A stretch of 64,000 nt of DNA. Source: an uncultured Desulfobulbaceae bacterium (lineage in GTDB: Bacteria > Desulfobacterota > Desulfobulbia > Desulfobulbales > BM004). The stretch covers positions 1 to 64,000 of the forward strand of contig CAMYKS010000034.1 of assembly GCA_947259115.1 (NCBI GenBank). Reading direction: 5' to 3'. The notes under the pieces were generated by a model. It did no database searches and was not told the DNA's origin. It saw nothing but the letters and a program-made list of their open reading frames with translations. This document shows, piece by piece, positions 18,176 through 26,975 of this stretch (position 1 is the first letter of the stretch; each line of letters opens with the position of its first letter). A program made the position numbers and the translations under genes.

Positions 18176-18307
18176 TCAGCGCTTGCGCCAGTGCAGGAAA
18201 AAGGCAGGCTGCCACAGTAGGATTATCAGCAGGAACGCCAGCAGCAGCTGTCCCCACCAGATTCCCGGCAGGGCGCCAATAACTCCCTGGGATACCCATT
18301 TCTTCAT
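18176..18307 (-). CDS. Detached C-terminal membrane segment of LptF (43 residues)
   Basis: Starts at an ATG that overlaps the stop codon of the main lptF frame (TAATG, 18309-18305). It encodes MKKWVSQGVIGALPGIWWGQ followed by a hydrophobic segment and a basic tail, which is what the end of an LptF protein should look like (last membrane helix). Compared with the family, roughly 20 bases appear to be missing at the junction, which shifts the frame. It may be made as a separate peptide by termination-reinitiation, or it may be the dead end of a frameshifted gene or a sequencing error. Confidence 0.7.
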   Translation of the reverse strand: MKKWVSQGVIGALPGIWWGQLLLAFLLIILLWQPAFFLHWRKR

Positions 18308-19230
18308 TATGGCGCAATTAAAATTGCCACCGGTGCCCTGGCATATTTCCCCTGACGCGGTGATGATCGGCTTAAAGGTATGCCGAGAAGGCCCAGGAGG
18401 ATGATCGACAGGGGGGTGTTAAGTCGCCACTGCAATTCTGCTATTTCTTCCAGGTCGTCAGAGTGCAGAAGCGATTTGGTTGCAGTGGCTTTGACCTTGT
18501 ATTCAGGCTGGATAACACCTTTGGGTTCCAGGTGCATTGCAGAGTTCTCAAACTGCAGAATCAAGCCCTTTTCGCCGCTCCTGGGAAATTCATACAGCTG
18601 GCCGCCCTGAAATACTATGATAGGCTCACCGGTGGTTTCATCCTCATATTGGGTGGCCTTGTCAGCATAAATTATCTGCAGCAAATCATCCCTTTTTGTT
18701 TGGATAAAAACGCGTGTTGCCTGGTTTTTCTGGTCATCGACCTTATCGGCGAAGATGACCCGTTCACCATCGTTGGTCTTATAAAAGTTGCCGCCTTTCA
18801 TCCTTGTCAGATCGAAACTTGCTTTTGCCTCAGCCTTTAACCAGAAGAAATGGTTCCAGGCCCATGGGCGGACGTAAAGCGACAGGCACGCAACAAAAAT
18901 GGTGGTTAAAACGCATAAAAGCAAAACAGACCTGATGATTCGCGTTATGCTTATGCCGCAGGCAAACATGGCAGTTATCTCTGAATCCCTGTATAAACGG
19001 CCCAGGGCAATCACAACCGAGAGGAAAAGGGTGGTGGGCAGCAGCACCTCAAGGGCTATGATGACTCTGAGCAGAATCAGCTGCAAAACAGTCAGGCCCG
19101 GGAGCTGGCCATGCGCTGCATCTTCCCAGTAGCGTGCCGCAATATAGCAACCGAATATTAATACCAGCACAGTACAAATTGTCACTGTGGGCTTAACTAT
19201 TTCACGCATTATATACCGGTCAATAATCAC
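18307..19230 (-). CDS. lptF: LptF-like permease, lacking its last membrane segment
   Basis: 307 residues. It starts with MIIDRYIMREIVKPTV and has three N-terminal membrane segments, a periplasmic beta domain (about 100-255) and the conserved WRLNTPLSIILLGLLGIPLSR segment near the C-terminus. It then stops at ILIAP, where family members (usually about 350-370 residues) continue with one more loop and helix; that piece is found at 18176-18307 in another frame. Partner of LptG and LptB in lipid export. The truncation may be real, with the helix supplied in trans, or may inactivate the gene. Confidence 0.8.
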   Translation of the reverse strand: MIIDRYIMREIVKPTVTICTVLVLIFGCYIAARYWEDAAHGQLPGLTVLQLILLRVIIALEVLLPTTLFLSVVIALGRLYRDSEITAMFACGISITRIIRSVLLLCVLTTIFVACLSLYVRPWAWNHFFWLKAEAKASFDLTRMKGGNFYKTNDGERVIFADKVDDQKNQATRVFIQTKRDDLLQIIYADKATQYEDETTGEPIIVFQGGQLYEFPRSGEKGLILQFENSAMHLEPKGVIQPEYKVKATATKSLLHSDDLEEIAELQWRLNTPLSIILLGLLGIPLSRSSPRQGKYARAPVAILIAP

Positions 19231-19394
19231 GTCGTATTCACTCTAAGAAGTGTGCATGAGCAGAATGTGCCTGGGAAACAGTAAATAATATTCCAATGCA
19301 CATTTCAAGGTATGGGATGCGGAGTGATGACAATTGGTTTTGCACTCCGGCGGGACATCGGGGCCAGGAATCATTTATGTCGACCTGTTTAGAT

Positions 19395-19502
19395 AGTGCC
19401 TGTCCATAAATGGCCTTTTTGTCGTATCTCTGCGTCATGCTCAAAAAATAATGCTCGGAATATCATATATATGCCTGCGCTTATTTTTATCGGACAGACA
19501 CT
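19395..19502. mobile_element. 108-bp MITE with terminal inverted repeats, intact copy
   Basis: Ends are AGTGCCTGTCC and GGACAGACACT, which pair at 10 of 11 positions. The direct repeat AGAT flanks it (19391-19394 and 19503-19506), consistent with a 4-bp target duplication. It encodes nothing. A second copy lacking the right end is at 33889-33981, virtually identical where they overlap, which suggests recent movement. Confidence 0.85.
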
Positions 19503-19515
19503 AGATAGATGCCAG

Positions 19516-20310
19516 TTATCGGCGTTGGCTTGCAGCTGTTTTCTGTCTGTTGGAGTTCTCCGATGCCCCATGACCTATGCCGTTATTGTTAAATGCTGCA
19601 ACAACTCTGTCGGCCTGCTTGAGGTCGGCAGGATAATCGACTTCGCACCACGCCAAGCCTTTGATCGAACATGTTGACACTGTTTTTGCCTGGGCTATTT
19701 CATTAATTACCGACAGGTACCATCGACGGACAGACGCTTTATCAGCCAGGGCTTTTTCCAGGCCGTTTCTGAATACCATCGGCCCGGCATCACGGAACAG
19801 TATCATGCCAATTGATTCTCCGTGGATGCTTCCGGCAGGTATATCTTTGCCGACCCTGGTAAGACGTCTGCCATCCATGCTGACCTTCATATCATCCGCG
19901 TCATAGATATCCTTATGATTGACGGTAACAGTTATCGGGCCGGCTGGAGATTTGAGCAGGTTTTTCACAATCGCCGCCTCAAACAGGGTGTCACCGTTAA
20001 GCAGGATAAAATCCTCAGTCATTTCATGCCGCACCTTCCAGCAACTGACCAGGTTGTCCGTTGTTGCATAGTCAGGGCTGTAATGGGTCTGTATCCTCTG
20101 CGGTCCATAACGGCGCTGCAGTATCTCTTCAACTTTATCCGCCCCGTATCCTGTGACTACAGTGATCCGGTCAACTCCGCATTTATGCAGTTCATCAATC
20201 TGCCATTCAATGATCGTTTTGTCCTGGACCTCCAGGAGGCATTTCGGCATTGCGGCGGTCAGCGGCAATAATCTTTTGCCCTGCCCGGCGCTTAAAATAA
20301 TCGCCTTCAT
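19516..20310 (-). CDS. CTP-type nucleotidyltransferase (phosphocholine/inositol-phosphate cytidylyltransferase-like)
   Basis: 264 residues, NTP_transferase fold. The N-terminal ILSAGQGKRLLPLTAAMPKC is the nucleotide-binding loop. The segment TTDNLVSCWKV and then LLNGDTLFE resemble LicC/IPCT-type enzymes that activate a phospho-alcohol with CTP. No membrane segment or second domain. It is transcribed towards lptF with about 285 bases between them, including the MITE. Beside a CDP-alcohol phosphotransferase and ceramide genes it may supply a CDP-activated polar head group. Sugar-phosphate nucleotidylation is the alternative. Confidence 0.75.
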   Translation of the reverse strand: MKAIILSAGQGKRLLPLTAAMPKCLLEVQDKTIIEWQIDELHKCGVDRITVVTGYGADKVEEILQRRYGPQRIQTHYSPDYATTDNLVSCWKVRHEMTEDFILLNGDTLFEAAIVKNLLKSPAGPITVTVNHKDIYDADDMKVSMDGRRLTRVGKDIPAGSIHGESIGMILFRDAGPMVFRNGLEKALADKASVRRWYLSVINEIAQAKTVSTCSIKGLAWCEVDYPADLKQADRVVAAFNNNGIGHGASENSNRQKTAASQRR

Positions 20311-20654
20311 ATAAGTAATTCCGTTTCCTGTGACTAAAGTTGTATTGTTAAACCAACGGGTAAGTCATCCGAAGTTAATAAAAAAAGCCAGCGGCTTATT
20401 TCATAAGTATGCTCGCTGGAGTTAAGCCATGGGTTCTGTTAGCTTAGTACCCGATAGATTTACAGTAATATATTGTCAGTAACAAGCTTTTTATTTGGTT
20501 GAGCTGCAGCGGCTGACCTCAGTATTTTTAAATATACTGGTTCGAAAGAGCCTGATGGGGGCTCGCTTTTGCATATTGACCTTGGTTCACAACCTGTGTA
20601 TCGTCACTTCAATTAGAATTACCATTCTGTAACGCAAAAATTATTCCAAACTGC
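20311..20654. promoter_or_regulatory. Divergent intergenic region between nucleotidyltransferase and bCerS-like gene
   Basis: 344 bases with no gene. A short inverted repeat CCAGCG/CGCTGG lies at 20388-20419. A weak sigma-54-like arrangement (GG, ten bases, GC ending in TTTTGCA) lies at about 20556-20573, roughly 80 bases before ATG 20655, but its -24 half is poor. Both divergent promoters should be here. Confidence 0.35.
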
Positions 20655-21836
20655 ATGCAAGAAACTGATTTGAGAAATTCAGTACATAACGGCAATGGTA
20701 AACTGTCAGGCAATTCCCTGCAAATAGTAAAGGTGGTGGATCGCCGGACCCGCAATGCGTTTATCCGTTTACCATGGTCTTTATATCACGATGATCCAAT
20801 GTGGGTGCCGCCGCTGTTATTCGAGCGGCGCATGCATCTCTCCCCCAAAAATCCATATTTTGAACACGCGACCTGTTGTTTCTGGGTTGCTTACCGTGAA
20901 GGAAACCCGGTGGGGCGCATCAGCGCCCAGATTGACCAACTGCACCTTGAACGCTACAAGGACGCCAGCGGTTTTTTTGGCATGCTGGAAGCTGAAGACA
21001 AGATTGAAACGTTCCAGGCGCTCTTCAACACTGCGGAATCCTGGCTGCGCAGTCGGGAAATGGTGTGCAGCAGAGGACCGTTCAGCCTGTCTATTAACCA
21101 GGAATGCGGTTTGCTGGTAGCTGGTTTTGACACACCACCGTCAATGATGATGGGACATGCGCTGCCTTACTATGCCGAACGCATCGAGCAGTGCGGGTAC
21201 AGTAAGGAGAAGGATTTACTGGCGTACATAGTTGAAGGAGATGTTGAATACTCAGCGACCAGAAAAATGCTCATGAAAAGGGCCAAAGGCCGCATAAAGT
21301 CACGACCTCTCAGAAAAAAACATTTTCAGGAAGACCTGGATATTGTCTTTAGTATTTTTAATGATGCGTGGTCTGACAACTGGGGTTTTGTTCCCTTTAC
21401 CCAGAAAGAACTCAAGCATCTGGCTGACGATTTGAAATTACTGATAAATGATAAGCTTATCAGTATTGCAGAAGTGAATGGCGAGCCTGCAGCATTTATT
21501 GTGGCGCTTCCAAACCTCAACGAGGTCATTCGGGATTGCAATGGAAAGTTGCTGCCGTTTGGCTGGCTGAAAATAATATGGCGCCTGAAAGTAAAATTTC
21601 CTGAAACCGCACGGATAATGCTCATGGGTGTCCTGAAGAAATATCATAACAGTCCTTTAGGCGCGGCATTGGCATATGGGGTGATTGATGACGTGCAGAA
21701 AGCATTTATTAAGTGCGGCGTTAAAAAAGCCGAGTTGTCATGGATACTCGAAGATAATTTGCCCATGCGGAATATAATCAGGGATGGCGGCGCCAGGGAG
21801 TATAAAACATATCGAATTTTCAGTAAGGATATCTGA
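20655..21836 (+). CDS. GNAT-like N-acyltransferase, candidate bacterial ceramide synthase (bCerS)
   Basis: 393 residues, cytoplasmic. It has the N-terminal block LPWSLYHDDPMWVPPL, then NPYFEHATCCFWVAYREG and VGRISAQID, which I recognise from the GNAT-superfamily proteins (often mis-named dATP pyrophosphohydrolase) that include Caulobacter bCerS. That enzyme N-acylates 3-ketosphinganine in bacterial ceramide synthesis. The other four Caulobacter ceramide functions (acyl-ACP synthetase, CerR-like reductase, ACP, SPT) lie 2-8 kb downstream on the same strand. ATG 20655 is the first Met; no strong Shine-Dalgarno is visible. The next gene starts 8 bases after the stop. Function is by family recall and context. 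Confidence 0.72.
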   Translation: MQETDLRNSVHNGNGKLSGNSLQIVKVVDRRTRNAFIRLPWSLYHDDPMWVPPLLFERRMHLSPKNPYFEHATCCFWVAYREGNPVGRISAQIDQLHLERYKDASGFFGMLEAEDKIETFQALFNTAESWLRSREMVCSRGPFSLSINQECGLLVAGFDTPPSMMMGHALPYYAERIEQCGYSKEKDLLAYIVEGDVEYSATRKMLMKRAKGRIKSRPLRKKHFQEDLDIVFSIFNDAWSDNWGFVPFTQKELKHLADDLKLLINDKLISIAEVNGEPAAFIVALPNLNEVIRDCNGKLLPFGWLKIIWRLKVKFPETARIMLMGVLKKYHNSPLGAALAYGVIDDVQKAFIKCGVKKAELSWILEDNLPMRNIIRDGGAREYKTYRIFSKDI

Positions 21837-21844
21837 TTTACTAT

Positions 21845-22648
21845 ATGGATGCTGCAGAGCAATTTTTTACGGCAGTCGTGCTTGCCGCAGACAGGGAAGC
21901 GGATAATCCGGTAGCCAAAGCAGCCGGGGTCCGGTGTAAATCACTGGCACCGATCAACGGCACGCCGATGATATTCCGGGTTCTTGAGGCTCTGTCATCC
22001 TCCGGCAGAGTGAAGGATCGGATCCTGTGCGGCCCCCCTAAAATAATAATGGAGCAGGAGCCTGAACTCAGTGAATATGTCAATTCCGGCCAGGCGGACT
22101 GGCTGGAAAGCCAGGCAACCCCAAGCTTGAGTGCGCTGCACGCCATGCAATCAGTGCCGGAAGATACGCCGGTTCTGTTGACAACCAGCGATCATGCATT
22201 GTTAAGCCCCCGCATAGTTGATTACTTCTGCAGTGAAGCGCAGAAAAGCGGATGCGATGCCGTTGCGGCAGTGGTCCGCCAGGAAACAGTGACCAGTGCC
22301 TATCCGCAAACCCGCAGGACCGCGTATCGTTTCAAGGATGGCCCATACTGTTCGTGCAACCTTTTTGCCTTTTTAACTCCGACTGGGCGGGCAGCACCGT
22401 CTTTCTGGCGCCGTGTTGAACAGCAGCGCAAGAATCCGTTGCTGGTTATCAATGCTCTAGGATGGATTACGGTAATGCGTTATTTAATCGGGAGTCTGAG
22501 CCTGGCAGATGCTTTAGATCGTATATCACACCGTTTGGGATTCAGGGCCGGGATTGTTGTCATGCCTTTTCCGGAGGCTGCCATTGATGTTGATACAAAA
22601 AACGACTGGCATTTCGTTGAGCAGATTGCAACACAAATTTCCGCCTGA
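21845..22648 (+). CDS. MobA-like nucleotidyltransferase
   Basis: 267 residues of the NTP_transf_3 type. The N-terminal FTAVVLAADREADNPVAKA is a variant of the glycine-rich nucleotide loop (LAADR in place of LAGGxSxR), followed by KSLAPINGTPMI, and LLTTSDHALL is the metal-binding strand region. It is 8 bases downstream of the bCerS-like gene and almost certainly co-transcribed, which ties it to sphingolipid synthesis. It probably activates a phosphorylated head-group precursor with an NTP. The altered loop could change nucleotide preference. It shows no close resemblance to the cytidylyltransferase-like gene on the other strand. Confidence 0.7.
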   Translation: MDAAEQFFTAVVLAADREADNPVAKAAGVRCKSLAPINGTPMIFRVLEALSSSGRVKDRILCGPPKIIMEQEPELSEYVNSGQADWLESQATPSLSALHAMQSVPEDTPVLLTTSDHALLSPRIVDYFCSEAQKSGCDAVAAVVRQETVTSAYPQTRRTAYRFKDGPYCSCNLFAFLTPTGRAAPSFWRRVEQQRKNPLLVINALGWITVMRYLIGSLSLADALDRISHRLGFRAGIVVMPFPEAAIDVDTKNDWHFVEQIATQISA

Positions 22649-22671
22649 TTCCATTGCCAGAACCCACAGTA

Positions 22672-23601
22672 TCAGTTCAGCCCAGCGCTTTGCAGCTTCA
22701 GTTCAATTTTCCCAAGAGTGTTGTTGGTGCCACTGATTCTGACCGGAAGCTGTTTTTCCGGATCCATGTAGATGCGGATGTCTTTATGGAGGCCAAGCAG
22801 TGAAAAATTTTCCGCTTCCTCTTTTTCCGCTGCCAGGGATTCAGTCTTAATGGAATAAACGAGCGGCGTGATTTTACCTTTGATCGTTTCTTCCTTCCGG
22901 GATAGGGTCCGGGTCATGAAGGAAACCTCTATGGGGGGTGAATCTACCTGGCGTATGGTCAGCCGGTGCACTTGCTTTTTGCCGAAAACACAGATTTCAT
23001 ATGGGCTCTTTTCACTGCCTAAATCAAGGGTTGAAAGAATATAAAAAACAAGAGGCGCATCCATTACAGAACTGCAACCGCTTTGTTCTTCAGGATACTC
23101 ATAAAAGGACTCAGTACGCTTTGTCCATGAGGATGGCGGCTGTTTTTTTTCAGCAGGGCTGAGCGGCTTAATTCTATGCCGACGCACTCCCTCATCTTCC
23201 CAACAGTAGCTTTTTACCCATGGATCATCGTCGTCGTTTCTGAAACGAGTACGTTTATATGGGAGTCCATCGGCCGTGTTAAACCAAGTCTTTACCTCGT
23301 ATTCACCCTGGGCCAGCATCCCTTTCAAAGACCATTTCAGCGTTAATAATTTGTTGTCATTATCCGTCTTTGAACAATCAGCTGGATCTATTTCTGTATT
23401 TTTAGCAGAGGCATCGGATACCTGGCTACCGGGCCCAAGTTGGATTTTTACATTGATGGAAGAGAAAAATTTTGAGCCGGTAAATGTCAGGTCAGACCAG
23501 GGAAAGTTACGGGTGATGTTGGGTTCATCCGGGTTATTGCCATGTGCAACAGTTACCTGGGGCAGGATGATAAGTATTATCAGCAGTAAAATAAATTTCA
23601 T
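22672..23601 (-). CDS. Exported protein of unknown function (DUF3108-like)
   Basis: About 309 residues from ATG 23601 (GGAA 8 bases upstream); the frame opens at 23622. The hydrophobic N-terminus KFILLLIILIILPQ with VTVAHG is a signal peptide. The mature part has a W/K-rich GxPYKRTRF...DPWVKSYCWEDEGVRR section and a C-terminal block ending in LPVRISGTNN, reminiscent of DUF3108 periplasmic proteins. It is convergent with the nucleotidyltransferase gene and faces away from the acyl-ACP synthetase operon. A lipid-related envelope role is only guilt by association. Confidence 0.5.
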   Translation of the reverse strand: MKFILLLIILIILPQVTVAHGNNPDEPNITRNFPWSDLTFTGSKFFSSINVKIQLGPGSQVSDASAKNTEIDPADCSKTDNDNKLLTLKWSLKGMLAQGEYEVKTWFNTADGLPYKRTRFRNDDDDPWVKSYCWEDEGVRRHRIKPLSPAEKKQPPSSWTKRTESFYEYPEEQSGCSSVMDAPLVFYILSTLDLGSEKSPYEICVFGKKQVHRLTIRQVDSPPIEVSFMTRTLSRKEETIKGKITPLVYSIKTESLAAEKEEAENFSLLGLHKDIRIYMDPEKQLPVRISGTNNTLGKIELKLQSAGLN

Positions 23602-23807
23602 ATGATTTCCGGAAAGTCTCATGCTTATAAAATATCCTTTGATTTTCCAGGCAGGTCATCTGGTGCACTGGCATTAACTAAGCGGCAAAGTATTTATCTG
23701 AAAACAAATTAAAAAATAATACAGAATGAGGGTTCAGGCAAATAAGGAAAATAGTATTCCACTCTAGTAAAAAAATCTGGAATATAAAATCGCTGGAGTA
23801 TAGAATA

Positions 23808-23823
23808 TGTGATAAAAGTCACA
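23808..23823. promoter_or_regulatory. CRP/FNR-family operator, TGTGA-N6-TCACA
   Basis: TGTGATAAAAGTCACA is a perfect match to the CRP half-site arrangement, with spacing of six. It lies about 150 bases upstream of the sigma-54-type promoter and about 200 downstream of the start of the divergent gene, so it could act on either. Confidence 0.6.
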
Positions 23824-23835
23824 AATTTTATACTG

Positions 23836-23855
23836 CTGTGTGCATTTTGACACAG
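23836..23855. promoter_or_regulatory. Palindrome, possible enhancer-binding-protein site
   Basis: CTGTGT, eight bases, ACACAG. It also fits the TGT-N10-ACA pattern of NifA-type upstream activator sequences. It is centred about 120 bases upstream of the -12 element, a normal distance for a sigma-54 enhancer. Confidence 0.45.
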
Positions 23856-23962
23856 GGGTGAGTCAAAAGTATAGATTATTTTTTTTGCATTAATATTAAT
23901 ATGTTATTGATCTAGCGTATTTTTTGTGGGAAATTGCATCTTGTAGGAATGCTGGAAAATTC

Positions 23963-23978
23963 TGGCTTGATTTTTGCA
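23963..23978 (+). promoter_or_regulatory. Sigma-54 (-24/-12) promoter
   Basis: TGGCTTGATTTTTGCA has GG and GC exactly ten bases apart, TGGC at -24 and TTGCA at -12. The first gene downstream on this strand is the acyl-ACP synthetase at 24120. Confidence 0.65.
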
Positions 23979-24119
23979 TAAATATATTTATATGATAATA
24001 AAGGTTTTTTGACTTTTTCATCAAAATATGATTAAAGGATTTCCCAACAGAACTTTTTAATCAATCTTGTAGAGAGTAATTCTTAACAGGAATCGTTTAT
24101 TTCGGAGATAAACAGTTAT

Positions 24120-25874
24120 ATGCAGGCTACGCCGACTTCTCATAATTTACCTTTGCAATTCGAAAATTTTACAACTCTGGCCCAGGCTTTGGATTATGCC
24201 GCCCAGGGAGAAACCGGATATAATTTTTATTCCGGCCGGGGCAAGCTCTATGCAACTCTTCCCTATGCTGAATTGCGCCATGAGGCCCGTATCCTGGCAA
24301 GAAAGCTGATATCACTGGGTGTTTCCCGTGGTTCGCGTGTAGCGCTAGTTGCAGATACACACCCGGACTTTGTGCGCTTCTTTTTTGCCTGCCAGTATGC
24401 CGGTTTTACGCCGGTTCCCCTGCCCGCCAAGATACAATTAAGCGGCCGCCACGAATACGTTAATCAACTGGAGCGCCTTCTGTCTATCTGTCAGGCCAAG
24501 CTTGCCATGGCCACAGATGATTTCATGCCCTTTCTGATTGAAGCTGCGACAAGGCTGGATATCCATTTCGTCGGCAATCCACAAACCTATGATAAATTTT
24601 CTGAGTCCCGTGTTGAACTGAAACCTCTTGGTGCTTCTGAGTTGGCTTATTTACAGTACACCTCTGGCAGCACCCGTTTTCCGAGGGGGGTCATGATCAC
24701 CCAGGCAGCAGTATTGAATAATCTGTCTTCAATCATAAAACATGGTGTTAAGATCAGGCCTGGTGACCGCGCCGTATCCTGGCTGCCATACTATCATGAT
24801 ATGGGACTGGTTGGTTTGCTTCTGGCACCGCTGGCATGCCAGATCTCTGTTGACTATATAAGTACCAGGGATTTTGCAATGCGTCCGCGGTTATGGTTGA
24901 AAGTCATGTCTGAAAACCGGGCAACCATATCTTTCAGCCCACCGTTTGGCTATGACCTGGCAGCATGCCGGCTTCGAGATGATGAGATCGGCAATTATGA
25001 TTTAAGCAGCTGGAGAGTTGCCGGGGTAGGTGCGGAAATGATCCGCACCGAAATGTTGGAGAATTTTTCAAATATGCTTGCCCCCAGCGGTTTTAACCCG
25101 CAGGCATTTTTACCGTGTTATGGCATGGCAGAGTGTTCCCTGGCGGTATGTTTCGGCCCCCTTGGCAAAGGCATGCTGACGGACCAGGTTGATGCTGACC
25201 AACTTGCTGAACATCAGAAAGCCCAACCTGTCAAGTCTGCGCCGGCAAGCAATAATCACCGGTCAAATACCTTTGTTATATGTGGTGGGCCATTACCGGG
25301 TTACGAGATGGAAATTCGGGATTCTGAGGGGCGTGAACTTCCTGAAAGGCAGTGCGGCACATTGTATCTGCGTGGCCCCAGCGTTATGTCCGGCTATTTC
25401 GGCGACCTTAAAGCCACCAGAGAGGTTCTCTCTCCGGACGGTTGGCTCAATACAGGCGATATAGCCTACCGGATCGGGTCTGGGTTGGTAATTACCGGGC
25501 GGTCTAAAGATATTATTATTATCAAGGGGCGTAATATCTGGCCCCAGGATATTGAATATCTGGCGGAAATTCAGCCGGAGATCAGGACTGGTGACGCGAC
25601 GGCATTTTCAATACTAAACTCGCAAAGCGACGAACTTGCCGTTGTCATGGTCGAGTGTCGCGAAACTGACAATGAGAAACGCCTTGATCTGATCAGGCGT
25701 TTAAATAGGCTGATTCGCCAGGAGTTGGGAATTGACTGTATAATCGAACTGGTTCCCCGTAATACACTAACCCGCACGACTTCAGGGAAGCCATCCCGCC
25801 ATGCAACCCGTAATGATTATTTGAAACAGTTCGCCGCAGGCAATTTGGAAAACAGGCCTGAAATAAATGCGTAA
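24120..25874 (+). CDS. Fatty acyl-AMP ligase / acyl-ACP synthetase (ceramide pathway candidate)
   Basis: 584 residues, ANL superfamily. The ATP-binding loop YTSGSTRFPRGV at 180-191 has the STRxPxGV form seen in fatty acyl-AMP ligases. WLPYYHDMGLVG and the later YGMAECSLAV follow, then GWLNTGDIAY and the GRSKDIIIIKGRNIWPQDIE hinge region. It activates a fatty acid and loads it on a carrier protein. The dedicated ACP lies two genes downstream and SPT three, matching the Caulobacter ceramide operon content (acyl-ACP synthetase, CerR, ACP, Spt). It starts at ATG 24120 and is the first gene after the sigma-54-type promoter. Confidence 0.82.
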   Translation: MQATPTSHNLPLQFENFTTLAQALDYAAQGETGYNFYSGRGKLYATLPYAELRHEARILARKLISLGVSRGSRVALVADTHPDFVRFFFACQYAGFTPVPLPAKIQLSGRHEYVNQLERLLSICQAKLAMATDDFMPFLIEAATRLDIHFVGNPQTYDKFSESRVELKPLGASELAYLQYTSGSTRFPRGVMITQAAVLNNLSSIIKHGVKIRPGDRAVSWLPYYHDMGLVGLLLAPLACQISVDYISTRDFAMRPRLWLKVMSENRATISFSPPFGYDLAACRLRDDEIGNYDLSSWRVAGVGAEMIRTEMLENFSNMLAPSGFNPQAFLPCYGMAECSLAVCFGPLGKGMLTDQVDADQLAEHQKAQPVKSAPASNNHRSNTFVICGGPLPGYEMEIRDSEGRELPERQCGTLYLRGPSVMSGYFGDLKATREVLSPDGWLNTGDIAYRIGSGLVITGRSKDIIIIKGRNIWPQDIEYLAEIQPEIRTGDATAFSILNSQSDELAVVMVECRETDNEKRLDLIRRLNRLIRQELGIDCIIELVPRNTLTRTTSGKPSRHATRNDYLKQFAAGNLENRPEINA

Positions 25875-25990
25875 CTTGTGAAGTGAACTGTTCTCTGCAT
25901 TCGGCTGTCGTAAATCCATATACCCAAAAAATGATACAGCGGTAACTATATCTTTTAATATCGCTTAAATGGTACACTTTGAGATAAGAT

Positions 25991-26917
25991 ATGTCTCGCA
26001 CGATTGCAATAACCGGAGCTACGGGATTCATCGGCTCCTGGTTAGCGAAAAGGCTGGCGTCGACCGGCTGGCATATAAAGGCCCTGGTTCGTGCCGCATC
26101 GCTCAATAAACGGCCGAGGGATATTGAACCGGAGTGGATTACCGGGGACCTTGGCGATATACAAAGTCTTGAAAAGCTGGTTGCCGGTGCAGTTGCAGTA
26201 GTACACTGTGCCGGTGCTGTCCGCGGCGCCAGGCAGGAAGATTTTGACCGAATCAATGTTGACGGGGTGGCCCGACTGGTAAAAGTCGCAGCAGAACAGA
26301 AGCTTCCGCCGCGTTTCTTGCTGGTTTCTTCCCTTGCCGCCCGGGAACCGCAGCTGTCGTTTTATGCAGCCAGCAAACGAAATGGTGAAAAGGCACTGGC
26401 CTTAAACGCGGGCAATATGTTCTGGAGTACTTTCCGGCCTCCTGCAGTATACGGACCCGGGGACCGTGAAATGCTGCCGCTTTTCCAATGGATGTACAGA
26501 GGCTTGGCGCCATTAATCGGATCGGACAAGAACCGTGTTTCGCTTCTCTATGTTGAAGATCTGGCCGCTGCCATGATTTCATGGTTGCAGAAAGCTAAAC
26601 ATTCTGAGCGTTTCTATGAGTTGCATGATGGGCACCAAAACGGGTATTCTTGGCAGCAGATAATTGCTGTTATTGAAGGCCTGAACGGTAGATCTATTTT
26701 ACGGGCCAATATCCCGGTTCCTTTGGTGAAACTGATTGCAGCGGTCAACCTTGCAGGGGCAAAGATTTTTGGCAGATCGCCAATGCTGACTCCCGGAAAG
26801 GTGAGGGAATTAACCCATTCAAACTGGGTTGCTGATAACGATCAATTAAGCAGTGAAACGGGTTGGGTTCCAAAGGTGATGCTGGACGAAGGGCTGCGGC
26901 TGACATTAGGGCTGTGA
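25991..26917 (+). CDS. NAD(P)-dependent epimerase/reductase, candidate 3-ketosphinganine/ceramide reductase (CerR-like)
   Basis: 308 residues, extended SDR. The cofactor loop TGATGFIG is at 8-15 and the catalytic YAASK has Tyr125 and Lys129. It lies between an acyl-ACP synthetase and an ACP-SPT pair. In Caulobacter the epimerase-like CerR in the same setting reduces the 3-keto group after N-acylation. There is no 3-ketodihydrosphingosine reductase of the eukaryotic type here. The promoterless-looking 116-base gap before it contains no obvious terminator, so read-through from the synthetase is likely. Confidence 0.75.
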   Translation: MSRTIAITGATGFIGSWLAKRLASTGWHIKALVRAASLNKRPRDIEPEWITGDLGDIQSLEKLVAGAVAVVHCAGAVRGARQEDFDRINVDGVARLVKVAAEQKLPPRFLLVSSLAAREPQLSFYAASKRNGEKALALNAGNMFWSTFRPPAVYGPGDREMLPLFQWMYRGLAPLIGSDKNRVSLLYVEDLAAAMISWLQKAKHSERFYELHDGHQNGYSWQQIIAVIEGLNGRSILRANIPVPLVKLIAAVNLAGAKIFGRSPMLTPGKVRELTHSNWVADNDQLSSETGWVPKVMLDEGLRLTLGL

Positions 26918-26975
26918 AATATCCCGCCTTGCATATACAGTATAATCAGATTAACGGAAAAGGATAATCAGTCTC

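Larger units (their letters stand above)
23602..24119. promoter_or_regulatory. Regulatory region upstream of the acyl-ACP synthetase/SPT operon
   Basis: 518 AT-rich bases between the divergent exported-protein gene and the synthetase. It contains three individually listed signals: a CRP/FNR-type palindrome (23808-23823), a second palindrome (23836-23855) and a sigma-54-type promoter (23963-23978). The expected 5' leader is about 130 bases. Confidence 0.6.
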
